Virus record (IMG/VR): IMGVR_UViG_3300020385_000005
Location: 64,001 to 128,000 of that record
Strand: one strand, 5' to 3'
Source of the DNA: a virus
Length of the DNA stretch: 64,000 bases
Shown here: piece by piece, positions 1-13,500 of the stretch
How the letters are laid out: every line of letters starts with the position of its first letter
Numbering within the stretch: the stretch's first letter is position 1
Made by a program: the position numbers and the translations under genes
The notes under the pieces: model-generated
Seen by the model: only the letters and a program-made list of their open reading frames with translations
Database searches by the model: none
Told to the model about the DNA's origin: nothing

Positions 1-1
1 C

Positions 2-3000
2 TTGAGAAAAGGTGACAGCAATTTAGGTGATAAGCAAATAGACGATTATGTAAATGCTATAGATAAAATGTCTAAACGTGCAGTTGTTATTGGAGCGACG
101 CATGCTTCAGTAGGTACCCCACACACAGACCTTGGAAGGAATATTGCAAAAGTAGAGCCTCGTTTTGCAAACTTTTTATACAGCTCATTAAGATCATTTT
201 GGGAAATGGATGCAAAAGAAGCTACTGGATATGTTTCCTCAATGATAAATCGAATGGAAGGATTCGAATCAAGAGCTTCTGGATTCCTTGGAATGAAAAT
301 CACACAAGATTCTTTAGGAAAATTAGGAACTAAAGAAATACAAGCGCAAATATCTGGGTTGGAAGATGTTGGTAAACTAACGAAAGAAGAAGCTGATGAG
401 TTACTTTCGTTTGGGCAGGGAAGAGAGCGTGAAGTTGTAGAAAAATTGTCTGAAAGAAAAAGCGGTAATATTCTAAACTTAGAAGAAATGGGCTTTAGCA
501 AAAAAGCAATGGAGGCTTTAACAGAATTTACTGGAGGTAAAAAAGAAATCTTCCTTCCAGGAGAAGATACTTTTAAAGGTTTTATTGGGCACGAAATCAG
601 ATCTGCTGATGAAATAATTAAAGTTGAAGCAGAGTATGGAAGATCAGTGACAGACTTACTTTCATCGCTTTCGTCATTGAAAGATGCTGAAAGTGATACT
701 GATCAAATCAGTAGTGCAATAAAGGGTTTTAAAAAAGTAAGATCCACAATGAGTAAAACTAGTGCAACAGCAATTAGGCATGCTTTAAGTGGAAGAGTAC
801 TAGGATCTGGAAGCTACATGGGTGGTGGCTTCAGTACAGGAAAAGGAGCAGGCCATATTGGAGCAACCGTATTTAATGATGATGCAATGATTCAAGCAAA
901 GATGGCTGCCGGCTTGTCAGATGTAATGAATAAAGAAATGGGTTATGTAGCTTTTATGGACCAGCAAGCGTTCTTAGATGGGATGACAAAATATGAGGCT
1001 GCGGTAGAAAAACACTTGATGGCAACTCGAAAAAGCACTTCTGTAAAAGCAGAAGTGAGGAAGGTGATGCAAGAGACGTTGGAAGCATTTTTTACTGGCA
1101 TGCATCGCCCTGATAAAGAAGGAGTATCTGCAGCGATACAAAGAAACCCAGTAATCGGTTTCTCTCACATTTGGGCAGGTATGGGGATTTATCAATATGA
1201 TTTTACTGAAGACTTAAAGCCATTAGCAATGCTTAGAAGTGTAGATCAAGGGACTGAGTGGACAGGTCAATATAAAGATCACTTAAAAGAAATGCGGCGT
1301 GCATTAAACCAACCTGAACTAGATGCCTTATTAAAAAAGGCAACTATAGAGGATGTAAAAGACGAAAAAGGGCGAACTCAATTATTTGAAAAAGCTGAGA
1401 AATTAAAAGAAGCTCAAGAAAAAAAATACCAAGAGTACGTTAAGCAAAAAGAACTGCCAAGTGTACAAAAAGCTCAAGCTGAGAAAAATACATTAATAAA
1501 TGAAAAAAACAAAATAAAAAGCGATCCTGCTTATGCGAGTCCAGAAGAACGCAGACTTAAACTTTTCAAAGGCGAATATAATAGCAGTAGAGATGCAAGA
1601 GGGAGATTAGGTGTACTGGGTGATGAGATTGGGGAAGCACATAAGCATCGATTACATTACGAAACAGTTTTAAAGGAGGAAGAAAAAAGCCTGCAGTTAG
1701 CTATAGAAGAAGCTGATAGGAAAAATATGGGAAATGCCGCTGAAGATAGCAAAACTCCTACTTCAGCACAAAACAAATTAAAAAGACAAAAAAAGAAGTT
1801 AAAGAAAGTTCAAAAGAAATTAGAAGGTGTAAGATCCCAAATAAGCTATGATGTGAGCAACGAAAAGTGGTATGGAAGACCTGTACTTGGAGGAGAAGAT
1901 GTCTCTAATAAAAATGTAGAGAGAGCAATTTCAACTATATTTTCAGAGAGCTTAGAGGATGTAGGATACGCACTTAGAACGGGCAGATCTTTTGAAGATG
2001 TGCAACTTAGACATTTCCAAGGTAACGCTCAGCAAGGCAAGGAATTCCTCAATCAAATGGGAAGCTTCTTTGGGTTTGAGAAACAAGGAGGAAGCATCTT
2101 TACTGATGAATTGCTAGACTCTAATAATACTGTAACTTTCAAACCGCAGGGTAGTGATGATAGTATAACTCAACATGCATTAGAAACTAAAAAATACAAG
2201 ACGATGCCAGGAATGGCATATAACGAGGGTTCAGGAAGCCAACAGTTTGGAAATTACATGCATGAGGCTATGTACGCTCGTGATCCCTACAGTACGTTTG
2301 AAGGAGGGAAAAGACAATTTGTAATTCCCACAGATGTAAATAGGGCTAATAAAGAGAGTCTTATGGAATTATATGGAGTTGGTTCAAAAAAAGCTGACGC
2401 TATCATAAGAGAAAGAAGCCAAAGTAACTTCAAAAGTCTTGAAGATTTTAAAGCTAGGGTTCCTGGTGTGGGGGATCAGATCCTAACAAAAAATGAGCTA
2501 GCCGTCGCGCCAATACGTAGCAAAGTTGATGTATTCGAAACATTAGTAGGAGACAGGAGTAAAGAAGATGCTATGTGGGTAGAAGGGATTAAACGAGAAG
2601 AATATTATGCTAATAAAGCCAGAATGAAAGAAATCAATCAGGAGCTCAATACCTTAGACAACAGTGAAGCTGGAAAACATTTAAAGAAAAAAAATGACCT
2701 TTTTGAGGAGATGAAAGCTATAGAAACTGAGCAAGCTAAAATAAAAGAAGGCACTGACTTAATTAAAGAAGCGCAAGACGAATTATATCAGGGTGACAAG
2801 AGCCTATCTTTAGCAGACGTTGATAAAAAAATAATAGAGGATCAAAATGTATTTAAAACTCTCGGAGTAGGTGGAGGTGGAGTTGATCCTAACTTTACTG
2901 GTAAAAAAATACAGCCCAAAGATCCTGGGGTGCATCGTGACTTAGCCACACTAGATGCTGCATTAGGAGGAGAAGTGAAAACTGGTGGACATTTAGCTCA

Positions 3001-4543
3001 GTTACGTGAAATGAAAGAAACCGGAAGCTTAAATGATGAACAGGTAAAAGCCTATGATAATATCTATCGGCGAATGGTTGGCATGCACAAAGAATTTGGA
3101 GAGCATGGTGGCGGTACAATAAGATTTCCACAAATTGAAATGAGCATGAAGCTGGTTAATGAAGCTACAGGGGCAACAAGTAATTTTTCAGGAAGAATGG
3201 ATTTTGTACGTTTTGGTATAGGTGACTTCGATGCAGACACATTTCAAGTATTCTTTGATACTGATAAAGCACTTAGAAATAAAATAAAAGCTAAAGAAGT
3301 CGATCCAACTAAACTGTATACTTACGGAGCTCAGTTCTTAACTAACATGCATCTTCTAGGAGAAGGTGTAGGAAAGTTAGGGGAGAGAATGGGAGCATCT
3401 AAAATGACAGTCGCTCAAAGCCTTGTAGACGAATATCAGAAAGAGCAAATTGTTAAAGGTATCGGTGGATTAGATGTTCAAGTTAAAGCAGGCATGCTAG
3501 GTTTGGCTCAAGCTGCTGCTGATGATACTAGCGGTGATTTTGCAAATCAGTTTAAAAGAATGCAGGCTGGAGCCAGTTTGATCTCTGTAGCGCAGGAAGT
3601 TCTAGGTATCAAAGGTAAAAAGCTTCCTATTGCTGCAAATATATCTCGAGAGTATATGGGTGCATTAAAAACCTCTTATGAAACAGGAAGCGGAGATGCG
3701 CTCAAAGCATTTTTCAAAGAAAAGGTGCTTAAAGGTACATTGCTAGAAACAGGTAGTGGTAACATCAAAGTAGAAAAAGGAAGTGTAAAATTTCACAATT
3801 TAGACAAAGGTGATGCAGCAACAAAATTTACACAAGCATTAACAGACATGAACATGAGTGTTGATGAAATGTTTGAAACTTTTGATATCATGGCTAAAAA
3901 TGTAAAAAAGCATGGATTGAACAGATTCACATCTAATGCTGCTCTAGGTAAGATGCTAGAAGGTTCAAGTAAAATGAATTCACAACAATTGTTTGGTTTG
4001 CTAAATAGAGGTTACTCTATGGAAGGCGGAACGATTACAGGCAACATGAAAGAGCTTGAAGATATATTCGGAAAAATAGACGCTGTAAAAGAAACATTTG
4101 CTAGTTCTGTTAGTAGAACTAAAGGACTAGCAGGTATAGTAGCGGGAGGACTATTAGGGTCTTATGCTATTGGAGCTAATTCAGATATTGGTAGTTTAGA
4201 GCCAGGTGGAAAGTTTTCTGATTCACGCTCTAAAGAAGCATTGAAAGCTGGTCAGAGTTTAAGCAATCGTGCGCTGCAGCAAAGCTTCAGTAGAGAACAT
4301 GGTAATATAAATCCAGGACGAATAAGCCCAATGGAGAATTTTTATGAAAGACCTATTAATAGTGGTGTAGCTACTGTATCATTGAATCGATCAGTCAAAA
4401 TGTACGGAGAAGCCCCAAGTCTATCTGCTGCCCAAAGTATGGGTAAACACTTCGTTTCATCTGGAGGGCAGGCATCATTAACAATCAATGATAACAGAAG
4501 ACCTATCGGACCTGCTTATATGAACAAGCTTATGAGAGATTAA
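2..4543 (+). CDS. Large virion-type protein, 5'-truncated, with HhH and DFDAD motifs
   Basis: The reading frame is open to the window edge, so the true start lies upstream; 1513 residues are visible. I cannot name the family. Residues about 470-620 are charged and coiled-coil-like. Residues about 776-833 form a ComEA-type helix-hairpin-helix pair (GVGSKKADAII, then GVGDQIL), a fold that usually binds DNA. Residues 1041-1079 contain RFP followed 32 residues later by DFDAD (D1075, D1077, D1079) and a hydrophobic strand, which resembles the metal-binding DxDGD signature of two-barrel RNA polymerases. A glycine-rich hydrophobic stretch follows near residue 1380. Its place just before the hub gene would also suit a tape-measure or tail-tip protein. 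The stop is three bases before the next ATG, so the two are co-transcribed. A virion role is inferred from context; the RNA polymerase idea is tentative. Confidence 0.6.
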   Translation: MRKGDSNLGDKQIDDYVNAIDKMSKRAVVIGATHASVGTPHTDLGRNIAKVEPRFANFLYSSLRSFWEMDAKEATGYVSSMINRMEGFESRASGFLGMKITQDSLGKLGTKEIQAQISGLEDVGKLTKEEADELLSFGQGREREVVEKLSERKSGNILNLEEMGFSKKAMEALTEFTGGKKEIFLPGEDTFKGFIGHEIRSADEIIKVEAEYGRSVTDLLSSLSSLKDAESDTDQISSAIKGFKKVRSTMSKTSATAIRHALSGRVLGSGSYMGGGFSTGKGAGHIGATVFNDDAMIQAKMAAGLSDVMNKEMGYVAFMDQQAFLDGMTKYEAAVEKHLMATRKSTSVKAEVRKVMQETLEAFFTGMHRPDKEGVSAAIQRNPVIGFSHIWAGMGIYQYDFTEDLKPLAMLRSVDQGTEWTGQYKDHLKEMRRALNQPELDALLKKATIEDVKDEKGRTQLFEKAEKLKEAQEKKYQEYVKQKELPSVQKAQAEKNTLINEKNKIKSDPAYASPEERRLKLFKGEYNSSRDARGRLGVLGDEIGEAHKHRLHYETVLKEEEKSLQLAIEEADRKNMGNAAEDSKTPTSAQNKLKRQKKKLKKVQKKLEGVRSQISYDVSNEKWYGRPVLGGEDVSNKNVERAISTIFSESLEDVGYALRTGRSFEDVQLRHFQGNAQQGKEFLNQMGSFFGFEKQGGSIFTDELLDSNNTVTFKPQGSDDSITQHALETKKYKTMPGMAYNEGSGSQQFGNYMHEAMYARDPYSTFEGGKRQFVIPTDVNRANKESLMELYGVGSKKADAIIRERSQSNFKSLEDFKARVPGVGDQILTKNELAVAPIRSKVDVFETLVGDRSKEDAMWVEGIKREEYYANKARMKEINQELNTLDNSEAGKHLKKKNDLFEEMKAIETEQAKIKEGTDLIKEAQDELYQGDKSLSLADVDKKIIEDQNVFKTLGVGGGGVDPNFTGKKIQPKDPGVHRDLATLDAALGGEVKTGGHLAQLREMKETGSLNDEQVKAYDNIYRRMVGMHKEFGEHGGGTIRFPQIEMSMKLVNEATGATSNFSGRMDFVRFGIGDFDADTFQVFFDTDKALRNKIKAKEVDPTKLYTYGAQFLTNMHLLGEGVGKLGERMGASKMTVAQSLVDEYQKEQIVKGIGGLDVQVKAGMLGLAQAAADDTSGDFANQFKRMQAGASLISVAQEVLGIKGKKLPIAANISREYMGALKTSYETGSGDALKAFFKEKVLKGTLLETGSGNIKVEKGSVKFHNLDKGDAATKFTQALTDMNMSVDEMFETFDIMAKNVKKHGLNRFTSNAALGKMLEGSSKMNSQQLFGLLNRGYSMEGGTITGNMKELEDIFGKIDAVKETFASSVSRTKGLAGIVAGGLLGSYAIGANSDIGSLEPGGKFSDSRSKEALKAGQSLSNRALQQSFSREHGNINPGRISPMENFYERPINSGVATVSLNRSVKMYGEAPSLSAAQSMGKHFVSSGGQASLTINDNRRPIGPAYMNKLMRD

Positions 4544-4546
4544 AAT

Positions 4547-7500
4547 ATGCGCCAATTGAATAATATACCTAATTTGTTTAATGATGAAGCTCCGAATTTT
4601 ACATTAAATGACATTGAACTGCATGTGCCTCCAACTGCGATTTCAGTACATAAAGAAGGTCTTGAATATTCTTGGAAAACATTGCGGTCTAAAGTTTCAA
4701 CTAAAGTAGCTTCAGGAAATGGAACTTATCATGTTCAGGTAAGCATTACTTTCGCTCCTGATTCTTTAGTTTTGCTACATAGATTAATTGCTCAAGTGAG
4801 AAATAATCCATTTATAATGGTGAAAAATAATTTCATAACTGCGAGTTTATCTGAAACGCATGCAATAAAAACTCAACCTAATTATTTCACGTTGTTTGGA
4901 ATGAATATAGCTAATCATCCTAGTTCACCAGGCGCATTTTTAGTTGAACTAGACTTAAGGTATTTTAATTACAAACCTTTTGGAAGGTCGCTACTTTTCA
5001 AGAACGATTACGTAACCAAGGTAGAAACAAGCAGGGATATTCGAGAGTATGTGCATTCTGTCTTCCCTAATTATGGGTCAAATAAATCAGAGTTAAAGCC
5101 AATATTAAGAAGAACTCAAAATATCCCATGGGTTAAATCCAGTGTACGGAGGATACAAATTAAAAATGGCTTCTGGTTCTTAAAAGACGTAAGCAATCCT
5201 AGCAATAGAATATCTGGTGGGTTAATAAATGAAGCTACAAAATCCAATGCATATAAACGATATGCTAATTTCTTGCAGCTAAAGTATCTTTATGAAAATT
5301 TTGGAATTTCAATCATTAAAAAAGATGCAATAAGAGAATCTGAAGACATCCATAATGTTATTAAAATTAGTGACAAGTTGTACAAGCTATTTCAAGGGAT
5401 TGAAATAAACTCAGACACTCCCATCAGAGTAGTAGGCCTTCATGAAATGAAAGATGGTGAAGGTAATATAGATGAAGAGTTGGTTAATTTTAGAAGAGAT
5501 CTAATACATGCAATGCTAGTTAGTGGCATGAATACTAAGATAGTAGTGAAAGAGTTTAAATCTTTAAACCTGGGTGGAAACTTCATGTTCAGGTATAGGA
5601 AGACTCTTCGAAGAGGTATAGGAAAAGGCAAGAACGAGCAAGAGCAAGATAAGAAAATCCAAGAGAATAGAAAAAAGATTTTTGAAATGTTCTCTTCATA
5701 TGAGGCTCACGAAGCTCATAAAGCAAAAACTACAAGCGAGTTGCAAAGGGAAGCTGGTGGGGAAGTAGTATTAGAGTTGGATTCAAACCGAAACTTAAAC
5801 TTTGCGGTTCCATTGTTTCCGAATAAGAATTTTTATTCTCAATATGCAGCTGTAGATCAAAAGTATTCTGCACCAGGTAAGAAAGTTACCATAAATAACG
5901 GCAATGCTGAAAGATACATCATTAGAAACGTTGCAGCTTGGGATCCGTTAGATAGCACTAATTTAGCTTTTCCAGTTTTAACAATTGCTAAAGGGTATAT
6001 TGAACATGTTGGAAGTGATACTGTCAAAATTACAACAGCAATCTCTCGTGGAGAAACTGTAATTTACACTGGTTTGCAAATCAATGACGATATAAAAGAT
6101 TGGATTAGGCAGCAGGGTGAAGTTGAATTCCCCGCAGGGACAATGATTGGCTTCTTTACACAAAGTAATAAATTCGATTTGCAGATTAGCTCACAACTAA
6201 TGAATGAGATTGGAATTAGCTTAACAGGCAAGGCGATTGATGTAGATTATGATGTAACTAAATCGAAGAAATATAAAGAAAAAGTGGGAACGCATAAGCT
6301 TGACCCTGATGGAAAAAGCTTTCTAACGAAAAAAGATGCTCCATTTATTAATAACATCAAGCGCTTAATTGATGTAGAGGGATTTTCGCAATACATCTAT
6401 AGATCTGGATTGGAAAATGTATTTCAAAAAGCTTTAATACTAAGCTTTGATTCTAACTTCCAAGAACGAGACATAGAGAATATAACTGGGAAATCAGTGG
6501 GAGATTTAAACGCCGATTCAATACCTAAGTTTGAGCAAGAAATAACTAATGCTTCTTGTTCACTAAGAAATATAATTAGTTCAATCCCAATTCTTGGGTA
6601 TGCTTATCCAACGCATCAATTTTTAGGTAGCGTAGAACCTGTATATCAATTCAACTTCATTGGTCATACTGGGACAGATGGACTACCACATAAAATCAAA
6701 GAGCTTGAAAACATTCGAGCACACACAGCATATATGGCTAAGAACTTTCCTCAGATACCTGATGCCGCAAATATTATAGTTGAATGCCTACTTACTAAGC
6801 TGGTTGGTTCTTTTAAATATTCCAATAGTGACGAAAAAGTAATAGAGCATAAAGATGGAACTGCAGTATTAAGAGAGGTTAAACCTAATTTCCTAATTTC
6901 CTCAACAGATACTTTTACAATAGAAGGCTCTCCAGGAGCCGTTGGGTTGAACTTCAGATTCAGTGAAAGCAAATCATATGATGAAGAAGAGATGGGCCTG
7001 ATAAAAACATCAGAGGTTGATGAGAATTATCTAGGCAGGTACGCTTCTGTAATACAGAACCAGGGAGTTCCAATTGGGAATTACAGTGGAATGCAAGGAG
7101 TTAAGCGTAGTTATTCTACCGCAAAGTATGTTCCAAAATTCTGGAATACGATCCACTTTAAATCAGCATCTTATTATGCCTTATCAAAGCGTCATATAAG
7201 AAAAACTTACCAAGACCATCTAATAGGTGACATTGATACGAATGCATTTGATTTCTGTAAAGATTACTTGGACCCCATTCAAGGGTTTTTAGATATATAT
7301 ACAAGTAAATATAGAAAAATTAAAGGTGGCAAAATTGCACTATTCTCAACCCTGGATAAACAGGGTGGTGGAAGATCAACAAAGAGCAACCACTTTACAG
7401 GTGCAGGTGTAGATTTTCGTATTGAGCACATGCACGTCGTAGAAGCTGCGGCAATTTTAGAGCTGTTAGAAGAACATCGTTTCTTTCATGATAGTATTGG

Positions 7501-10500
7501 AATAAGAAAAGGTGTCAAAAATCGTAAACGTATATTAGGAATAGGCGTATACGGATCTGTTGCATACAGTAGTACGGAAAACTTAACAAAAGATATTCTT
7601 ATAGACAGTGCGCTTCATGACAATTGGTTCGACCCAGATAAAAACGAAGCATTTGTAATGAGGAAGCAGGATAAGCATTGGGTAAGATCAAATGGTTTTA
7701 TTCATCTAGATGCAAATATGAAAGTCACTGATGAAGGTATAAGAACAGGAGTATACCCTGTAAATACAACACGTAGACGTTGGGGTGGGAAAGACGGTCT
7801 AGATAAGTTTGATAACTATAGAAATTTTTGGAGCGATAAAATAGAGTCTGTAAAAAAGAAAATCTTACCTTTTTTCCGAAACGCATTAGACGAATATTTA
7901 AGAAAGAAAGAGGCAGATGATCAGGCCGCTGGAGAGGCTAGTACTGATGGACTTATTGTTAATGGAGTTGGGCATCAGATCAATACTCGAGGCTTATTTA
8001 AGTTTGAAAATTTTAAATCTAATAGAGATATTGATATTGAAAATGATACGAGTAGACTCCCAAACCAAGTAGGGCCAGAAAGGGAGTTAGTTAATATAAA
8101 ATATATTGTATTGCATCATGGTGGGCACAATACTGAGATGTTAAAACAAGTGTGGGCGGGAACTACAACTAGTAGTAACATTGGAGTAGCATTAGAAAAA
8201 GATGGAACAATTAGAATAAGCCAAATGGTAGATTTAGCTAACCGAACGCACCATGCTCAGGGCCATAATGGTAATTCAATAGGAATTGATTTTGCCTTAT
8301 CTCCAGTAGTAACAAACAGCAAGCGATATGGATTAAGAGTTATAGATAATCCTGTGGGTGCTGGCCCTAAAAAAATAGTAGAGCTACCCGATAGTATCAT
8401 AAACGCAATGGCGCAATTAATTGCAGAGATACACCGTATAATGGAATGGGGAACTCCTGTTGTAATTCCAAAAGAAGACCATGAGACAAGAGAATATACT
8501 ACACAACAAATTATAAATAATGGATGGACTGTAGTGAGTCATGGAAACGTTGCTGGCGCACACCAACCTGGAAGATGGGATCCACAATATGCTTTAGGTA
8601 GACTTGATACTGCATTAGGTAATTTAACGTTACTGGAAGTAGAGGCAGCAGATAGCGAGCAAAACGAAGAAGAAGAAGGAGAAGTTGCAAACCAGACTGC
8701 GGGAACCGTGCCTGATTCAAGAGAAACTGCTTCAGAAGAAAATTATAAATTTGCTTCTAGTAAACCAGAAGATTTAATTAAGTTTTTGGAAGATAATCAA
8801 GGTGCAATGGGTCTTAGTGAAATAGATATAAGAAAAGCGCTAACTTATGAAGTCCGTATGGGTGCTAAATATCGACGTTCGGTAACAAAGTACAATTTTG
8901 AAATAGACAGCAATGCAGGAAAGTATGAGCTTAAATTTTTACCTCCCAGAGGGACTGCTGCCCTAACCGATGGGCAAAAGAAGATAATCGAGGCAATACA
9001 AAAGTATTATGCCAGAGAACTATCAGTACAAACTAAAACTAGTAGTGAACATGATACAAAAGTAACAACTTCTGTAAAAGGAAATAAAAGTGCTGGATAT
9101 GGATTTACAGAAGTAAAGACCAGTCAAGGAGACTTTAAATCCAAATCGATACACTTCATTGAATCAGAATTGCAAGCTAAAACGGCACAAAGAGATGCTT
9201 TAGGTAAGGCAAGAAAGACTAATAATAAATTATTAAAATCTTTCACAGAGTTAGCATCTGTAATGTTAACTGAACCGTATCTGTATACTGATACCAAAGA
9301 AGAATTTATTGCAGAGATGAAGTTCATTCAAAAAGAACTATACAACTTTGCAGTATTACCTGTGTACTACAATAGTATAGAGAAGTTATTCACTGGACAT
9401 TCTACTATTGATGAAGCTCAAAAAGAAATCACCAGAAGTAGGCATTGGGGAACAGCAACTGGAAGTACAATTGGAGCAGGCGTAGGTGGCAAAGCATTGT
9501 ATAATCGTCATGTGCAAAAGAAGCTGGGGACAGCAGTAGCGGCTAAGGGATTAGCAAAATTAGGAGGAAGACTGGTGCCTTATGTAGGGTGGGGGTTGCT
9601 TCTACTTGACTTGATTTATTTAACTGAAGCGCTTACTACAGGGTTAGATTCGGACTCCAAAGAGCAGTTGAGGCGCTATAAATTAGCAAAAAAAGAACAT
9701 AATGAGCGTCTAAATGAAAAGGGTAGCTTCCTAGAATACATTAAATATTATGCTGACAATAAGGAAGCTATCTTAGGGAAGAAAACCAGCATCAGTAAGC
9801 AGGGAATAAAAAAAATAGGAAACTTCCTAGATGAAATAGGTGACTCAGATGGTGTTAGTCCTGCAATTAATAATTATGTTAAGCCCATTTATACAGAGCT
9901 AAGTATATTCGAAACATTCAACAAGCTTGCATTAAATTTGGAGACTGATAGTCGAGCACGTGATTTAATTAAAACTTCAATACGGAACAATTCAAAACTA
10001 GTAGATGATGAAGGAAAGATAGATAAAAATTTATCTAACTTCGCTTTAGCTGATGAACTAACCATGAAGGGGATAAAGCATTACTTGAATTTTATATTCA
10101 AGATACCGGCGGTTAATGTTAACTGGAGTAGTTTTGATGAAGAAAATGCTGGAGATATTTTCAAAACAAGGGTTGAGAATTATGGTCATGCGGGCGGTAT
10201 GAAGGGTAGTGATTTTGTAGATTATCGAATTTCTTTTAGTAGCAATGAGAATGATACAGTTTACTGGCCGCACACACAATTGCCTCGAACGACAATAAGA
10301 GAATGGGCCGATATTTTGACATTCAAAGATGTAAAAAAGTTTCCATATCTATTGAATTATCAAGTAAGCGATATTAGCCGCACAGAAAAAATAAGTGGCC
10401 TAGATAAATACTTTGAAGAAGTAGTGACAAAAGAAGGATTGAAAAAACAAAATAGAGTGAAATTGGCTTATTTAAAAAGTCTCTTGAAGGTGCTCTTGGA

Positions 10501-13500
10501 AGAGAATATGCATTTAAATCCAAGCATTGTAGAGAAGTCAAAAGATCCAGTTTTGTTACGAGTTCTAGATGGCAGTACCGTTTTTGATTTATTAGAAGCT
10601 AATGCATACCCTGATATTGATTTACCTCAAGATCCAGAAAACCCTTATAACAATTCTAATTTGTCTCCATGCTTTTATTATAACGATCCAAACGATTTTC
10701 AAGAAGATCAATTGAAAGCTATTCGAAATAATAAAAACATGACCCATGCAGCAAAAAAGATCTTAGCAAGTTCAGTTCAATTTCAAAAGGGGCTGAGAGC
10801 TGGAATATTTACAGGCGCTGAAAGCAAATTAGAAGTTGATGGGGAGCAGGGGAGCATAATTAAAGAGCTAGTAGACAGTACTGAAATTATGCGGTCCACT
10901 TCAGATTTCTTATTAAGCGGTCCAGAAGACAGCCAAAGAGCAGCTTACGTAGCACCTACGAAAATAGGGTTATTTGATGGTGATACTAAAAGCGCTAATG
11001 ATGATTGGGAAAAAGCTCCTATCGAAGTCAGTACATCTACAGAGTCACTTAAAAGTGAAAATGTGATAAAGCATTTATATACAAGCATTGATAATACTAT
11101 TACTGATGCCAACGAAAGAATTGATACTGTTTATAATGATAGTTCACGAGAATTTCAAAGAATCAATAGTGCTTTTGGTAGCAGCTTGGGATTTAAACTA
11201 AAATCAAGTTTAATTGAGGAAATCAAAAAGTCTGGTGATGATGAAACAAAGCGTAGCTTTGGTACAGAAATGCAGCAAGATTATAGTGAAAATGCTCTTT
11301 TAGGATTATCGGAAGATAGCAGTAAGAACATTTATAGATTAAAAACTATTAAAAATGCATTCCCTACTTTTAGATTATATCTAATAGAAGAAGACGAAGT
11401 TTATAGCGATAGATTAACAGCTTTTGATGACTTCTTTTATTACAACTCTGTAATTAGTTTTAATGTGCACAACTCAAGAGAGTTAGCAGCTTCTACTGCC
11501 ACTATACAATTACAAAATATTTCAGGAATCCTAGATGGAACGAAAAAGAAAGTTTTGCGTGATGTTGACTTAGATCCAAATGTCAAAGAAGAAAACATGA
11601 GGAAAGAAGGAAATTTCATTGATAGCATTGTTTTGCGTCCTGGTGTAACAGTACAGCTTCGAGCAGGTTACGAAAGTAACACTAATAATTTAGACATACT
11701 TATTTCTGGAAAAATAACAGACATTAATTATGCTCAAAATAATACTATTTGCAACATAACAGTACAAAGCTTTGGGAATGAATTAACTGCGCTGAGAAAA
11801 GGAAACGGAAACAAAGATAATAACCAAGCAAGTGTTTTTTATAGTACACATCAACTACTAGGTAGCATGATGATGAGTGATGAATTAAAACATTTTGGAA
11901 GATCTAAAGTTGGAGCTGTATTTCAAACAGGAGAATATAAAGACTATTCTTTAGATTTAGATCTATATAAAAAAGAATCTAGTTTTAACTTTAGTTTGAG
12001 TCGAAATTTCTTTGATTGGGTGAGGGATAATACATTTGGGATTGGTATAGGTGTAGGTTTGCTTACTCTAGGTGGACCAGCGCTTAGAATGGGAATGAAT
12101 TTAAAGTACATAAAAAGTATTAGAAGCTGGTATACAACTGCTGCAAGAGCACCAGGGGCATCACGAGCTTTTACATGGAGTTATGCAGCAGGTAAATTTA
12201 CACATGCAGTTGTATCAAAACCTGTAAGTTGGCTGAATCCATTTGGGATAAGTGGTACAGCTAAAAAATTAATCATAAAGCGGGCTCAATTTTTGCAGAG
12301 CAACTTATATTCCATGGCGGCAAGAACTCCAACTACAGTGACCCGCACCAAAGTAATATCTACCCTTGATGATGCGCTTGAATTTTTATTTCAAGCGAAT
12401 CAAACGGGTGCGATCCAGAGCTTACCAGCACTAAGTGGCGGTATGGCAAGCTTACTCAGTGCAACACCATTTAGATCAAGTGTGGCAGCACATGGATATT
12501 TGCAAGGGTCAGTTGTTCATGTATTTAAAAAGATGGCAAATCTTCTACCATTTGGATCTGTAAAGCCAGGAAGCGAACTTGGAGAAGCTTTTTTGAAACA
12601 AATGATACTGAAGCAGAAAGGGTTTACTGCTTTAGGTTTAAATGGGTTAGCACCTTCTGCTTTGAGCAAAGGTTGGTTAGCAACTAGAATGGGTGCTGAT
12701 GTAGCGATCAGAAGCTATGCTTCAGTACGCTTACCCTTAATGATAGGTGGAGGTGGATTAGCTATTGCAGGACTTCTAGCAGGGATAGATGTTGCTGTAG
12801 ATTCACTGAAGTATCTTTACTACTCAATAGTAGGTAGCTTTTCTGAAGACAAGAACAAATTGAAGAAAAAGAAATATTTATCTCCACAGGATGACAACAT
12901 ATTCGCTCCGCATCCAGCTCAGTATATGAAGAATATCCCTAAGAAGAATCCCAGTTATGGGACGTCGTTTCTTAATGCTAGTTCAGAACATTTAGAAGAT
13001 ATTTGGATGACTAGTAAAGATATTATTAATAAGGCAAGTTGGGGTGTAATAAATATTACCAATTCAGATAAATTGAAAAAACTGAAGCTGAATCCATTCA
13101 AATTGATGGATAAGCGATTAGATGTAAAAACATTTGAAAACCCATTCGTAGTAAGCGGGCAAACAATTTGGGAGATATTACATGAATGTACCTTAAGGCA
13201 TCCGGGGTATATTTATGGAGTGCGACCTTATGGAAATAGTCTGGAATATAGAGTTTTCTTTGGAGTGCCTAGCCAAAGATACTGGGGTAAGAAAATATCT
13301 AATAATGAAATTAGAAAATTAAATAAAATCCACAGTGAGCTAAGATTGCTTAATCTCGATAAAAAGAAAAGTCTAACTATAGACACTATAAAACAAATCT
13401 TTCCGAAAGAATATGCATTATATAAAGATTCGTATAATGATACTGAAACAGAGAGCTTAAAAAAACATTTTACAATAAGAGCGTTTGATTATTATTTAAA

